A stretch of 64,000 nt of DNA from Paenibacillus tepidiphilus (GCF_008635795.1 NZ_VWRQ01000006.1:62001-126000); one strand, 5' to 3'. Numbered from the stretch's first letter, positions 33,443 through 42,300 are shown. Numbers and translations are program-made. The notes: generated by a model from the letters alone, not told the origin.

Positions 33443-34624
33443 TTATTCTTCCCCGCCGGACCCTCCGCCGCCCTCTACAGCATTTCCCCCGCCCTCCGGG
33501 CCCGCAGGTGCATTGCCGGCAGTAGACGGCGCTTCATTATTCTGCCCGCCGCTGCTTGGGGCAGGACTGTCGCCCTGCTGCTCTGTGGCTCCCGCTCCCT
33601 TCGGTTCTGTAACGGAAGGTGCAGGAATGGCGATGCCCGGAGCGGCAGCGCTGTTGTCGCCCACCGGCTGCCCCTGATTGTCGTAGTAGTACATCGGGAC
33701 ATCCCCGACCACCATGAGATAAGAGACAGGAATTTCGGTATCGACCACCTGCGGCTCCATATCAAACGGAATGACCACCGCCACCTCGGTGACAATATGG
33801 ATATATACCTCGACCAGAATCATATTGATGCCGGCATTTTTCTGGCGGGTATTGAGTTCTACCTTTACGGCCCCCTGCGGCTCGATCTTGATCGGGACAT
33901 CCGGCCCGAAGGAGGCAATCAACGGACTGCCAAGCGCCTGGCCGAGCGGAATATGCTCGGTGCGGTTGTGGAGCTCCTGAAGCGTCGTCTGAATGACCTC
34001 TGCCGCCTGTGAGGTAATCCGCATATGCTCCTTGTAGTTAAGCATGAAGCCGGAGATTTTGCCGTCGTTGTCACTCTTCCAGTCGATCAGTGCCTCGGCG
34101 TTGCCCTCATCAGCCACCTGGGACGTAATTGCCTTGTTAATCGACTCTGTGGCAATCTGCTTGACACGGATTTGCGCCAAATGAACGATGGGCGGCCTTA
34201 AATGCCGCTCAACATACCTCAGTCCCAGCAGAAAGCTCAGTACAAGCAGCAGGCTGACCATCAGCCAAAATCTGCGGCGTCCGCGCGGTTTATGCTTTCT
34301 TGCGCCATAGACCGGCTGAGCCCCCTTGCCCTTCCCTGATCCCTGCCATCCCGTCAGCGTTCCGCGTCCCTGCTGCCCACCTGGACTTCTGCCGGTCTCC
34401 CCATAGCCCACCGGCTTTCCGCTCTGCCGTCCCGGACGCGCCTTGAACGACGGAGAACGGCGCGGCATCCCAACCAGCGGCGTCCGTGCCGGCCTGGCCT
34501 GAAATCCCGCGCTACGCTTGGCCTGCGGGCGGCCGCTCCAGCTGATTTTTGGCAGCCGCAGACGGCCCATGCCCAGACCGGACAGAAGCCCCCGCCGATT
34601 GCCCCATTTTCGCATTCTCCCCAT
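33443..34624 (-). CDS. yunB: YunB-like sporulation protein with long N- and C-terminal extensions
   Basis: 393 residues. The core (about 118-330) matches YunB: a single membrane anchor (FWLMVSLLLVLSFLLGL) and then LRPPIVHLAQIRVKQIATESINKAI, ISGFMLNYKEHMRITSQA, IPLGQALGSPLIASFGPDVPIKIEPQG and VVIPFDMEPQVVDTEIPVSYLMVVGDVP. B. subtilis YunB has about 254 residues and is a sigma-E membrane protein important for spores. Here a ~115-residue basic, Gly/Arg-rich N-terminal tail and a ~70-residue Gly/Pro/Glu-rich C-terminal tail are added. GGGAGGG lies upstream of ATG 34624, though a shorter start is possible. Confidence 0.85.
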   Translation of the reverse strand: MGRMRKWGNRRGLLSGLGMGRLRLPKISWSGRPQAKRSAGFQARPARTPLVGMPRRSPSFKARPGRQSGKPVGYGETGRSPGGQQGRGTLTGWQGSGKGKGAQPVYGARKHKPRGRRRFWLMVSLLLVLSFLLGLRYVERHLRPPIVHLAQIRVKQIATESINKAITSQVADEGNAEALIDWKSDNDGKISGFMLNYKEHMRITSQAAEVIQTTLQELHNRTEHIPLGQALGSPLIASFGPDVPIKIEPQGAVKVELNTRQKNAGINMILVEVYIHIVTEVAVVIPFDMEPQVVDTEIPVSYLMVVGDVPMYYYDNQGQPVGDNSAAAPGIAIPAPSVTEPKGAGATEQQGDSPAPSSGGQNNEAPSTAGNAPAGPEGGGNAVEGGGGSGGEE

Positions 34625-34848
34625 GAAGCCCTCTCCCTCCCGAACACTGCGGCCAAGCCGCCGCTGCTTATTATAAAGTATTCGAGAGGAGAGAATATTA
34701 ACCCCATAACTGACTCAAGAAAAAAAATCCTTACACAAGGGTAATTTAAAATTCTTGCATGCGCCATTACAGAAAAATTGTAATTATATAAAATATGACA
34801 AATAAATGATATAAATTGGGTAATATAATTGAGGAAGTGGAAAAGCAG

Positions 34849-35457
34849 GTGACTTTTTATACATTCGAAGTAACTTTTGTCAATGGAAATAAACAGATTA
34901 TTAAAGATATTAATAATTTCGATGATACTCAGATAAAACAAATACAGGGAGTAGCGGCTGAGTGGGAGCAACCCATTCTGAAGGCGCAAAAGTATGGTAT
35001 TAATCTAAATACAATCCGATCAGAACATAAATCTAAGGTAGTGAATTTCAAAAATAGAATGGTTTCAGGAGTTTCCAGTTTGGATTTACTGAAACGGGGA
35101 ATTATTCTAATAGCCTTTCATTCTGTAGAAAGAACGCTTAAACGAATGGGTTCTAAAGACGAGTCAATGTACATCACTTTAATTGATAGAATTGTAAAAG
35201 CAAATGAAATATCAAAAGTACAATGGAAAGGTCATGCACAACTTTCTTATACTTTTATAAATAATAGTGATCCAGAAGAATACATACTGCCACTATCATT
35301 CCTTTTAAAGAGGGGTGGAAGTCACCAGATTAAACTGCTGACTGTTGTATATGATGATGAGGACAAAGAATTTGAAGCGATGGAAAACCGGTTAATTGAA
35401 AACCCTCTCCTCGCTGAAAGTTTCAAAAAAATGGAGAAACTCTTTAAAAAAACTTGA
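34849..35457 (+). CDS. Hypothetical protein of an AT-rich islet
   Basis: About 202 residues, not recognised. No signal or membrane segment. It begins with a beta-like part (FYTFEVTFVNGNKQIIKDINNFDDTQIKQIQ), has a helical middle (FKNRMVSGVSSLDLLKRGIILIAFHSVERTLKRMG) and a mixed C-terminal half ending in Lys-rich helices. The start is uncertain: GTG at 34849 or TTG at 34816. Base composition is far more AT-rich than the neighbours, with AT-biased codons, which suggests horizontal acquisition together with the small gene that follows. Confidence 0.55.
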   Translation: MTFYTFEVTFVNGNKQIIKDINNFDDTQIKQIQGVAAEWEQPILKAQKYGINLNTIRSEHKSKVVNFKNRMVSGVSSLDLLKRGIILIAFHSVERTLKRMGSKDESMYITLIDRIVKANEISKVQWKGHAQLSYTFINNSDPEEYILPLSFLLKRGGSHQIKLLTVVYDDEDKEFEAMENRLIENPLLAESFKKMEKLFKKT

Positions 35458-35557
35458 ATATATATAGGATTAGGATTATCATTTAAGCACTTGGAAAGAC
35501 TATCGGGTAGAAGGGGATGAAATGGAGATGAGTTCGGTACTTGGGAGGAAAAAAGAA

Positions 35558-35779
35558 ATGACCCGTGCATTTTCCACTAAAAATGTAACTTGGGACATTG
35601 AGGGTAACAAGTACGAAATCCAAAACGTCCCATTTAAAAGCCTAAACGCAGACGGTGAAGAATTTATAAACATTGATGTGGCAATTAAACTGGAAATGAT
35701 CAAGGAATTAATGGTAAATAACCGCATTCCAAATACTGTGGATTTCAGTTTAGTTGCTGATTTGGAGCTACCTATATAG
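35558..35779 (+). CDS. Small protein resembling the C-terminal half of YgiT/MqsA-type zinc-finger proteins, lacking the cysteines
   Basis: 73 residues. ATG at 35558 has GGGAGG nine bases upstream, better than the ATG at 35522. The stretch YEIQNVPFKSLNADGEEFI followed by DVAIKLEMIKELMVNNRIP resembles the part of YgiT/MqsA-like proteins after N-V-P, where C-x-x-C-G-E-E-F/Y is usual. Here the cysteine positions are Leu and Asp, so a zinc site is absent. An antitoxin or regulator role is only a guess. It lies in the same AT-rich islet as the preceding gene and may form a pair with it. Confidence 0.5.
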   Translation: MTRAFSTKNVTWDIEGNKYEIQNVPFKSLNADGEEFINIDVAIKLEMIKELMVNNRIPNTVDFSLVADLELPI

Positions 35780-35891
35780 GTTTAGATTTAACCCATGAGT
35801 CTACACTCATGAGGACGTTTTCGTTTCTAGAGGCATGAATATCCTCGTGTACGCTAAGCCTTATGCAAGCAGATTAAGAGTTCATCAACAC

Positions 35892-35934
35892 AAAAAGGAC
35901 ACTCTCCCGGCCATAAGCCGCAAAGAGTGTCCTT
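35892..35934 (-). terminator. Rho-independent terminator of the TVP38-like gene
   Basis: Minus strand GGACACTCT pairs with AGAGTGTCC, followed by five T. Confidence 0.8.
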
Positions 35935-35952
35935 CTATTTATATAATTGCAA

Positions 35953-36564
35953 TTATTGCATCCGGCTGCGTTTGTCCTCCTGCAGATGTCCCCAATGACG
36001 GCGGATAAACACCGCCACCAGAATGAAGGCGAACACGGCGTACCAGCCCAGGAACCCGGCCCACTCTTCACGCGGCACAATCAGCGTCGAGCCGATCGTT
36101 CCGAACAGCCAGATGTAGGACAGATTGCCAAGCACGGTTCCCCAGATGTTCGAGCGAACCTTGATCGGCGACACGGCTGCCATAAAATTGATTACATTGC
36201 TCGGCACAATCGGCACCGTCCGCAGCAGCAGCAGCGTCCAGATTCCGTAACGGTCGAGGTATCTCTGCCACTTGTCGTAACGCTTCAGCCTGGAGCGCAT
36301 TTTGCGGTCGAACCAGTTGTACAGATAGCGCCGGAACAGGAAATACACCAGAATCGCCCCGATGTTGCAGGCCACCCAGCTGACCAGCATACCGCCGATG
36401 ACGCCGAACTCCGAGACATGCAGCACAATCAGGATCGCCAGCGGGAACAATCCGAACAGGCTCTGAATTACCGTCAGCGGGAAGGTGGCGAGTATAATGT
36501 AAGGCCCGCTCAGCCCGAGCGTCTGCAGCAGCCAGTCAATCCAGCCATTTATGGTTTCGGTCAT
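35953..36564 (-). CDS. TVP38/TMEM64 (VTT/DedA-like) membrane protein
   Basis: 203 residues with about five to six hydrophobic segments. The core motif of VTT-domain proteins is seen: YGIWTLLLLRTVPIVPSNVINFMAAV, with Arg, two Pro and Asn in the re-entrant loop, and an earlier GGMLVSWVACNIGAILVYFLFRRYL. These proteins act in membrane lipid or carrier movement in the cytoplasmic membrane. Single gene with its own terminator; the terminator at 36601-36626 separates it from the OpuA operon upstream. Confidence 0.82.
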   Translation of the reverse strand: MTETINGWIDWLLQTLGLSGPYIILATFPLTVIQSLFGLFPLAILIVLHVSEFGVIGGMLVSWVACNIGAILVYFLFRRYLYNWFDRKMRSRLKRYDKWQRYLDRYGIWTLLLLRTVPIVPSNVINFMAAVSPIKVRSNIWGTVLGNLSYIWLFGTIGSTLIVPREEWAGFLGWYAVFAFILVAVFIRRHWGHLQEDKRSRMQ

Positions 36565-36600
36565 GGGGAAACTCCTCCCTGCTTCCTCCTATCCCCATGG

Positions 36601-36626
36601 AAAAACACCCCGGACGGGGTGTTTTT
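36601..36626 (-). terminator. Rho-independent terminator of the OpuA operon
   Basis: AAAACACCCC pairs with GGGGTGTTTT around GGAC, with A/T runs on both sides. It lies about 100 bases after the OpuAC stop. Confidence 0.8.
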
Positions 36627-36727
36627 AAACGGAGTCGGTTTTCTTTTCATCATATCATATCCGCCGACCTGCTGTAAAAAGAACCGGACTGCCGCCTTTT
36701 CCGCTAATCCTTTACTCTGTACAGCAT

Positions 36728-37624
36728 TTATTCGGCGGCTGTTTCTCCCGCTGCGATCCAGGCATCGACTTTATCGGTGTTGGCTTTCACCCAGTTCTTG
36801 GCCGCTTCCTCCGGCGACAGGCCGCCCTGGATTTCAACCATCACCTGAGCCATATCATCCGCAGTCCACTCGAAGTTGTCCAGGAAGGCATAGACCTCCG
36901 GCATATCTTCCTGCAGACCCTGACGGACCATCGTATGAATCTGTTCCGCTCCGCCGTAAGTGCCCTTCGGATCTTCGAGATACTTCAGATCCATATTGGC
37001 GAACATCCAGTGCGGCGTCCAGCCTGTTACAACGATTGGCTCGTTGTTGTCATAGGCTTTCTGAAGTTCCTGCGCCATCGCAGCGGAGGAGCTTTCCAGC
37101 AGGGTGTAGCTGTCCAGCGCATAGTCGCTGATCGCCTGCTCGGTAGCCATCATGATGCCCGCACCAGGTTCAATGCCGATGATCGTATTGTCCAGCGAAC
37201 CCGCCACATCGGCGTTCTTTAAATCTTCAATACTGTTGATGTCCATATAGGCAGGAACTGTGAGCCCTGTTTTGGTACCATCCAGATTGACGCCCAGGTC
37301 TTCGATCTGGTCACCATATTTCTCAATGTAGGAAGCATGGGTGCTTGGCAGCCAGGCGGCGACCATCGCATCTGCGCTGCCGTCGGCCACTCCGGCCCAC
37401 ATCGGTCCGGCATCAACCTGCAGCATTTCGACCTTGGCGTCCAGCTTTGTCTCCAGCACTTCCTTGACTACATTGGTACTGGCAATTTCCGAATCCCAAG
37501 CCACATAGGCCAGCTTCACCGTATCCCCCTTGGCATCATTAGAAGACGAACATGCGGACAATACGCCCACACCCAGCGCCAGGGTCAGAATTCCGAGACT
37601 TCTCTTCATTTTAGTTGTTTTCAT
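36728..37624 (-). CDS. opuAC: Glycine betaine ABC transporter, substrate-binding lipoprotein
   Basis: 298 residues. The signal peptide ends in the lipobox LSAC with Cys25 as lipid anchor. The mature part matches the OpuAC/ProX-like family: YVAWDSEIASTNVVKEVLE, MWAGVADGSADAMVAAWLPSTH, GWTPHWMFANMDLKYLEDP. The Trp residues in these stretches are likely to build the aromatic box that holds the trimethylammonium group of betaine. Last gene of a three-gene operon; 18 bases separate it from the permease. Confidence 0.95.
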   Translation of the reverse strand: MKTTKMKRSLGILTLALGVGVLSACSSSNDAKGDTVKLAYVAWDSEIASTNVVKEVLETKLDAKVEMLQVDAGPMWAGVADGSADAMVAAWLPSTHASYIEKYGDQIEDLGVNLDGTKTGLTVPAYMDINSIEDLKNADVAGSLDNTIIGIEPGAGIMMATEQAISDYALDSYTLLESSSAAMAQELQKAYDNNEPIVVTGWTPHWMFANMDLKYLEDPKGTYGGAEQIHTMVRQGLQEDMPEVYAFLDNFEWTADDMAQVMVEIQGGLSPEEAAKNWVKANTDKVDAWIAAGETAAE

Positions 37625-37642
37625 TGTAGAAACACTCTCCTG

Positions 37643-38476
37643 TCATGATTTTTTGGGTTTAACCAGATTTTGCGTCAGACGGTCAAGCAGAATGGCGACA
37701 ATAACAATCGCGATGCCCGCTTCAAAGCCCGCACCCGTCTTGGCCTGCGACACCGCACGGTAGACATAGGCACCGACGCCCTGGGCGCCGATCATTGAAG
37801 AGATAACGACCATGGACAGCGACAGCATAATGGTCTGGTTAATTCCCGCCATAATTGTCGGCAGGGCAATCGGCAGCTGCAGCTTGAACAGCTTCTGCCG
37901 GGCAGTGGAGCCGAACGCATCGGCCGCCTCCACCAGCTCCTCCGAGACCTGTCGGATGCCCAGGTTTGTTAAACGGATCGTTGGCGGAATCGCAAAAATA
38001 ATCGAAGCAATAACGCCGGGAACCACGCCCAGCGAGAAGAACGATACCGCCGGCAGCAGGTATACGAATGCCGGCATCGTCTGCATAAAGTCCAGAATCG
38101 GTGTAACAATATTCTGAACAGTCTTGCTCTGGGCGCACAGCACGCCGAGCGGCACGCCGATCAGCACAGCCAGCACGGATGCCGTCAGTACCAGCGCCAG
38201 CGACTGCATCGACGGGCCCCACAGGCCCAGATTGTCGATCAGCAGCAGCCCGATGACGGCGAACAGCGCCATTTTCCATTTACCGATCCAGTATGCCAGC
38301 GCTGCAATGATCAGCGTAAGCACAATGGCAGGAAGGAAGGTCAGTGCAGTCTCAATACCGCTGACCATCCCGCCGATTATAGAAGCTATCAAGTCAAAGA
38401 ACGGACCGAAATACGTGGTCAGCCAATCTTCCAGCCACTCCACGCCCTGTCCGATCGGAATTTTAGGCAGATTCAC
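37643..38476 (-). CDS. opuAB: Glycine betaine ABC transporter, permease
   Basis: 277 residues with about six to seven helices. The cytoplasmic EAA-type loop is VEAADAFGSTARQKLFKLQLPIALPTIMAGINQTIM. It belongs to the OpuAB/ProW family and forms the membrane channel of the osmoprotectant importer. Its start overlaps the ATPase stop by four bases, so translation is coupled. Confidence 0.95.
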   Translation of the reverse strand: MNLPKIPIGQGVEWLEDWLTTYFGPFFDLIASIIGGMVSGIETALTFLPAIVLTLIIAALAYWIGKWKMALFAVIGLLLIDNLGLWGPSMQSLALVLTASVLAVLIGVPLGVLCAQSKTVQNIVTPILDFMQTMPAFVYLLPAVSFFSLGVVPGVIASIIFAIPPTIRLTNLGIRQVSEELVEAADAFGSTARQKLFKLQLPIALPTIMAGINQTIMLSLSMVVISSMIGAQGVGAYVYRAVSQAKTGAGFEAGIAIVIVAILLDRLTQNLVKPKKS

Positions 38477-39672
38477 AGCTTAAGTCCCCCTTCCGGAACG
38501 GCATTGCCCGCAAGCGCGGACAGTACCGCACCCTTAATGACAATCCCCTTCAATTTGTCGGCCTCGTCAACCACCGCCACCGGCAGGTGGGCCTGGGACA
38601 TCAGCTCGAACAAATCGTTCAGCAGCGTATCCGGGTGTACACGGGGAATCTCCCGCCGCATCACTTCCAGAATCGTCTTGTTCTCCTTCAGCGCCTGTGA
38701 AGCATCATCGGCAGTGATAACTCCCTGCAGCTTCATCTCTTGATCCACCACGTACAAGCTCGAGACGCCGCCCTCGCGCATCAGCTGCAGCGCTACACGG
38801 GGACCGCGTTCCGGCCGGATCAGTTCCGGCTGGCGCATGACATGGGATGCGGTCAGCACCTTGGACAAATCGACGTCCTCAACGAACCGCTCAACATATT
38901 TGTTGGCCGGCTGGATCAGAATCTCTTCCGGTGTGCCGATCTGTACAATGACCCCGTCCTTCATCAGGGCGATCCGGTCGCCGATGCGCAGTGCCTCATC
39001 CAGATCGTGGGTGATGAAGATGATCGTCTTCTTCACCCGGGTCTGCAGCTCCAGCAGCTCCTGCTGCATATCCTTGCGGATCAGCGGGTCCAGTGCACTG
39101 AACGCTTCATCCATCAGCAGAATGTCCGGGTCGTTGGCCAGTCCCCTGGCCAGACCTACACGCTGCTGCATCCCGCCGCTCAGCTGATCAGGGCGGTGGT
39201 TCTCCCAGCCCTTCAGCCCGACAAGCTCCAGTGACTCCATGGCGCGGCGGGTCCGCTCTTTTTTGTCGATACCCTGCACTTCTAATCCGTACTCGGCATT
39301 CGCCAGCACCGTGCGGTGCGGGAACAGCCCGAACTTCTGAAACACCATACCGATATTCTTACGCCGGAATCCGCGCAGCTCCTCGGGATTCATCTTGACG
39401 ACATCCTTGCCTTTGAACAGCACCTGTCCTCCCGTCGGCTCAATCAAGCGGTTAAGCAGACGCACGAGCGTCGATTTGCCGCTGCCCGACAATCCCATAA
39501 TGACAAAAATTTCGCCTTCCTCAATACGGAAGCTGGCTTTGTTGACGCCAACTGTAAGCTTGGCTTCACGGGCGATTTTCTCTTTGGACCACCCTTGCTC
39601 TAGTAATGGAAGCGCCCGTCCCGCATCGTGACCGAATACTTTGGTAAGCTCTTTTACCTCGATAATTGCCAT
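38473..39672 (-). CDS. opuAA: Glycine betaine ABC transporter, ATPase with CBS domains
   Basis: 399 residues. Walker A GLSGSGKST (60-68), signature LSGGMQQRVGLARGLA and Walker B ILLMDEAFSALDP are intact. Residues about 280-395 form a pair of CBS domains (ASHVMRQPELIRPERGPRVALQLM; LLNDLFELMSQAHLPVAVVDE), the sensor for ionic strength and nucleotides in OpuA. First gene of the operon. Driven from the intergenic region shared with the GbsR-type regulator. Confidence 0.96.
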   Translation of the reverse strand: MAIIEVKELTKVFGHDAGRALPLLEQGWSKEKIAREAKLTVGVNKASFRIEEGEIFVIMGLSGSGKSTLVRLLNRLIEPTGGQVLFKGKDVVKMNPEELRGFRRKNIGMVFQKFGLFPHRTVLANAEYGLEVQGIDKKERTRRAMESLELVGLKGWENHRPDQLSGGMQQRVGLARGLANDPDILLMDEAFSALDPLIRKDMQQELLELQTRVKKTIIFITHDLDEALRIGDRIALMKDGVIVQIGTPEEILIQPANKYVERFVEDVDLSKVLTASHVMRQPELIRPERGPRVALQLMREGGVSSLYVVDQEMKLQGVITADDASQALKENKTILEVMRREIPRVHPDTLLNDLFELMSQAHLPVAVVDEADKLKGIVIKGAVLSALAGNAVPEGGLKL

Positions 39673-39926
39673 GCTGACCTCCCTCTTCCTTTCTATTGTT
39701 CAGGTTGTTTCTCTGTTAACAGTGTAACGAACTTATGAAAAGTAAGGCAAAGTGCATATTCGCTAAAAAATTAGTGTACAGTTTTTACTTTACGTACTTT
39801 ACATATAGAATACTCCGTTTTACGCCGGATTCCGTCCAAAGCACATTCTTTACTTCTGTCACTGGTCTGATTACAATACATACAGAGGTTTGCAGTCATT
39901 ATAAGCCTATCCTCAGGAGGGACATC
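39673..39926. promoter_or_regulatory. Divergent control region of opuA and the GbsR-type gene
   Basis: 254 bases, AT-rich. It contains a repeated ACTTTAC (ACTTTACGTACTTTAC, about 39788-39803) followed by TAGAAT, which may be the -10 of the regulator gene. On the minus strand TTGCCT and TACACT are 18 bases apart and could serve opuA. These assignments are tentative; the repeat is a candidate GbsR-type operator. Confidence 0.35.
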
Positions 39927-40484
39927 ATGAACGATTTAGAAGGGCTTGCGCCCGCGCAAATAGAGAGAATCAGCAAAGCCCGGGAGCGGGTCATAGATTC
40001 CATCGGCAAAAACATGGATTTATACGGCATTACCTTATCCATCGGGCATTTATACGGTTATATGTATTTTAATGAGGGACCTGTCACACTGGATGAGCTG
40101 AGCCGCACCATGGGCATGAGCAAAACCTCGATGAGCACCGGCGTACGCACCCTGTTGGATCTCAAAATGATTGACAAGGTGTGGGGCAAAGGCACCCGCA
40201 AGGATCTGTTTGAGGTGGAGCCGGACTGGTACCGCAATTTCAGCGACTATTTCTCGATCAAATGGCGTAAAGCGGTGGAGGGAAATATGACTGCGCTCGC
40301 TAAATCGCTGGAAGAAATCAAACAGATGCAGAGCGACTATGCGGACGATGCCGCTGTCATGAAACTGCTCGCAACAGACCAGGTTAAAATTGACGAAGCG
40401 ATTAAATATTACCGCTGGCTGCTGAAGCTGATCGAGGCGCTGGAGACCGGCAAGATCTTTGAGCTGATTCCCAAGGAAGAATAG
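39927..40484 (+). CDS. GbsR/MarR-family regulator of betaine uptake
   Basis: 185 residues. Winged HTH of GbsR type: GITLSIGHLYGYMYFNEGPVTLDELSRTMGMSKTSMSTGVRTLLDLKMIDKVWGKGTRKDLFEVEPDWY is spread over residues 34-110. In B. subtilis, GbsR and OpcR repress genes for choline/betaine uptake and oxidation. Divergent placement next to opuA suggests this protein controls that operon. ATG at 39927 has CAGGAGGG five bases before it; 64 upstream codons in the open frame are rejected. Followed by a strong terminator. Confidence 0.88.
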   Translation: MNDLEGLAPAQIERISKARERVIDSIGKNMDLYGITLSIGHLYGYMYFNEGPVTLDELSRTMGMSKTSMSTGVRTLLDLKMIDKVWGKGTRKDLFEVEPDWYRNFSDYFSIKWRKAVEGNMTALAKSLEEIKQMQSDYADDAAVMKLLATDQVKIDEAIKYYRWLLKLIEALETGKIFELIPKEE

Positions 40485-40496
40485 TGCAGAAGGATA

Positions 40497-40535
40497 AAGG
40501 CCATGTACCCTTTCAATAGGGAGCATGGCCTTTTT
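40497..40535 (+). terminator. Rho-independent terminator of the GbsR-type gene
   Basis: AAAGGCCATG pairs with CATGGCCTTT, followed by T. Confidence 0.8.
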
Positions 40536-40685
40536 GGTCTGCCCGGAATCGCCCGATTGACTTGGCCCGGGAAGATGAATAGACTGAAATGGACTGGATT
40601 TGCAGCGGAAAAACAGGAATACGGCTGAACTCCGCGTTTATGCGGGTTTTGTACGTGTGCGAATGTTGCGGGAAGGTGGCTGGGC

Positions 40686-41723
40686 ATGGGGGTCAATATC
40701 AAGACGATTGCCGAAATGGCGGGGGTATCCGTCTCAACAGTTTCGAAGATTATGAACAATTACAGCGATGTCTCGGATAAAACAAAGCAGCGGGTATGGG
40801 AGATTATCCATCAGACCGGCTATTCTCCCTCCAGCTCCGCCAAAACGCTGGTTTCCAAAAAATCGAGCCTGATCGGCGTTATTTTTGCCGGGGAGCTGAA
40901 CGTGGAGTTCACGCATCCCTTCTTCGTCGAGGTGCTCAATGCCTTCAAGAAGCAGATGGGCGTGCTGGGCTATGACCTGATCTTCTTCTCCAATGAGAAA
41001 ATGTTCCGCGGCGGCGATTACTATGCGCGTTCCCGGCATTTTCAGGTGGAAGGCTGCGTAATCATTTCCGGTGAAAAGATGGAGCCGGCGATCCGCGAGC
41101 TCGACCAAAGCGACATTCCCTGCATCGGCGTCGACCTGGAGCTGACCGGCGCTAAATCCGGTTATGTCATGTCGGACAATGCGCAGATTGCCGCGAAGGT
41201 GGTAGAGCACTTCTATCTGCTCGGCTACCGCGACCTCGGCTTCATCGGTAGCGCCGCCGATTCGGAAATCTCGCAGCAGCGGGAAGCCGGATACGTCAAG
41301 GCCATTACAGGCTTCGGCCTGACGCCGCAGCCGGAGTGGTTCGTGCACGGCGACGACTTCTTCGAGCCCAGCGGCTATGCCGCCATGTGCCGCATACTGG
41401 ATAGCGGCAGCCTGCCGCGGGCGGTGTTCGCCGCCTCCGACCTGCTGGCCCTCGGGGCCATCCGCGCCCTGCGGGAGCGCGGGCTGCGCGTCCCCGAGGA
41501 TGTCGCCATCGCCGGTTGCGACGACATCGAGGCCAGCAAATACACGACTCCGGCGCTGACCACCGTGCGCCAGAACAAGGAGCGGCTCGGCGTGCTCGCC
41601 GCCCATATGCTGTACGACCTGATCAACGGCCAGTCGGAGGGCGGCTCCTTCGTCGTTGAGCCGGCCCTCGTCGTGCGCGAATCCTGCGGCAGCGGAGGGC
41701 AGGGAACAGGCCCGGTTGCGTAA
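40686..41723 (+). CDS. LacI-family transcriptional regulator
   Basis: 345 residues. N-terminal HTH of LacI type (IKTIAEMAGVSVSTVSKIMNNYSDVSDKTKQRV) with hinge helix NYSDVS... to SSSAKTLVSKKS. The effector domain matches the periplasmic-binding fold (LIGVIFAGE, HFQVEGCVIIS, VFAASDLLALGAIRALRERGLRVPEDVAIAGCDDIEASKYTTPALTTV spread over the C-terminal half). It probably responds to a sugar. There is no adjacent target: the next gene is a convergent fabH after an 840-base gap, so its regulon lies elsewhere. Confidence 0.9.
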   Translation: MGVNIKTIAEMAGVSVSTVSKIMNNYSDVSDKTKQRVWEIIHQTGYSPSSSAKTLVSKKSSLIGVIFAGELNVEFTHPFFVEVLNAFKKQMGVLGYDLIFFSNEKMFRGGDYYARSRHFQVEGCVIISGEKMEPAIRELDQSDIPCIGVDLELTGAKSGYVMSDNAQIAAKVVEHFYLLGYRDLGFIGSAADSEISQQREAGYVKAITGFGLTPQPEWFVHGDDFFEPSGYAAMCRILDSGSLPRAVFAASDLLALGAIRALRERGLRVPEDVAIAGCDDIEASKYTTPALTTVRQNKERLGVLAAHMLYDLINGQSEGGSFVVEPALVVRESCGSGGQGTGPVA

Positions 41724-41918
41724 AGCGGCGACGGAGGACAGGGATCAGGCCCGGTTGCCAATTCGGCGGGCCTGTCCGCAGGGGCGGCGGTGCAGATGAT
41801 GCGCCGCCGCTGTTGCGCATCGGGCGGATTCGCGCTTTGGCGCGGGTACTGCCCGGGCAGGAGCGCGAACCCGCGGCCGTTGGCGCTCGGGCGGGTGCCG
41901 CTGCGCGGCAGGCGCGGC

Positions 41919-42026
41919 AGCTAGCGCGTCGTTGCCGTCACGCGGCAGGCGCTGCAGCTAGCGCGTCGTTGCCGTCACGCAGGCGCGGGAGCTAGCGCGT
42001 CGTTGCCGACACGCGGCAGGCGCTGG
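41919..42026. repeat. GC-rich intergenic tandem repeat, three ~34-37-bp units
   Basis: AGCTAGCGCGTCGTTGCCG begins units at 41919, 41956 and 41990, followed by CACGCGGCAGGCGC-type text. Just upstream (41703-41760) another pair, CAGGGAACAGGCCCGGTTGC and a near copy, is present. None of the short ORFs here has a ribosome site. The 41724-42563 gap holds no gene that I can support. Confidence 0.75.
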
Positions 42027-42109
42027 AGCCTAGCTCGCGCTGTAGCTCCTCCGGCGGGGCGCGGGAAGCTGGAACGGCCATCGTTGCACACTGGTGCCAT
42101 CTTTTTGCT

Positions 42110-42300
42110 GCCTAATTGTACTTTGTACAACTATTTGGCCCAATTTGCCGCCCAAAACCACAATAGATGTATTTCGTACACTTATTTCTTCCCAAAACAG
42201 GGGAAATGGCTCATTTAACAAAAAATAAGTGTACAAAATACAATTAAGCTCCGCTCTAATCATCACAATGCGATTTTAATTGCACCAAATACAACTATCC
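42110..42300. repeat. Intergenic repeat family of TGTAC-type motifs
   Basis: A motif like TAATTGTACTTTGTACAACT occurs at 42112 (plus), a variant TGTATTTCGTACACTTATTT at about 42167 (plus) and an inverted copy AAATAAGTGTACAAAATACA at about 42223; a shorter fourth piece with AATACAACTATCC is near 42287. The clustering and both orientations suggest a dispersed repeat or degraded element rather than a gene. Confidence 0.6.

Noticed and set aside
41813..42218. Short plus-strand ORFs in the gap after the LacI gene
   Set aside because: They translate the GC-rich tandem repeats into Ala/Arg-rich text and have no ribosome sites.
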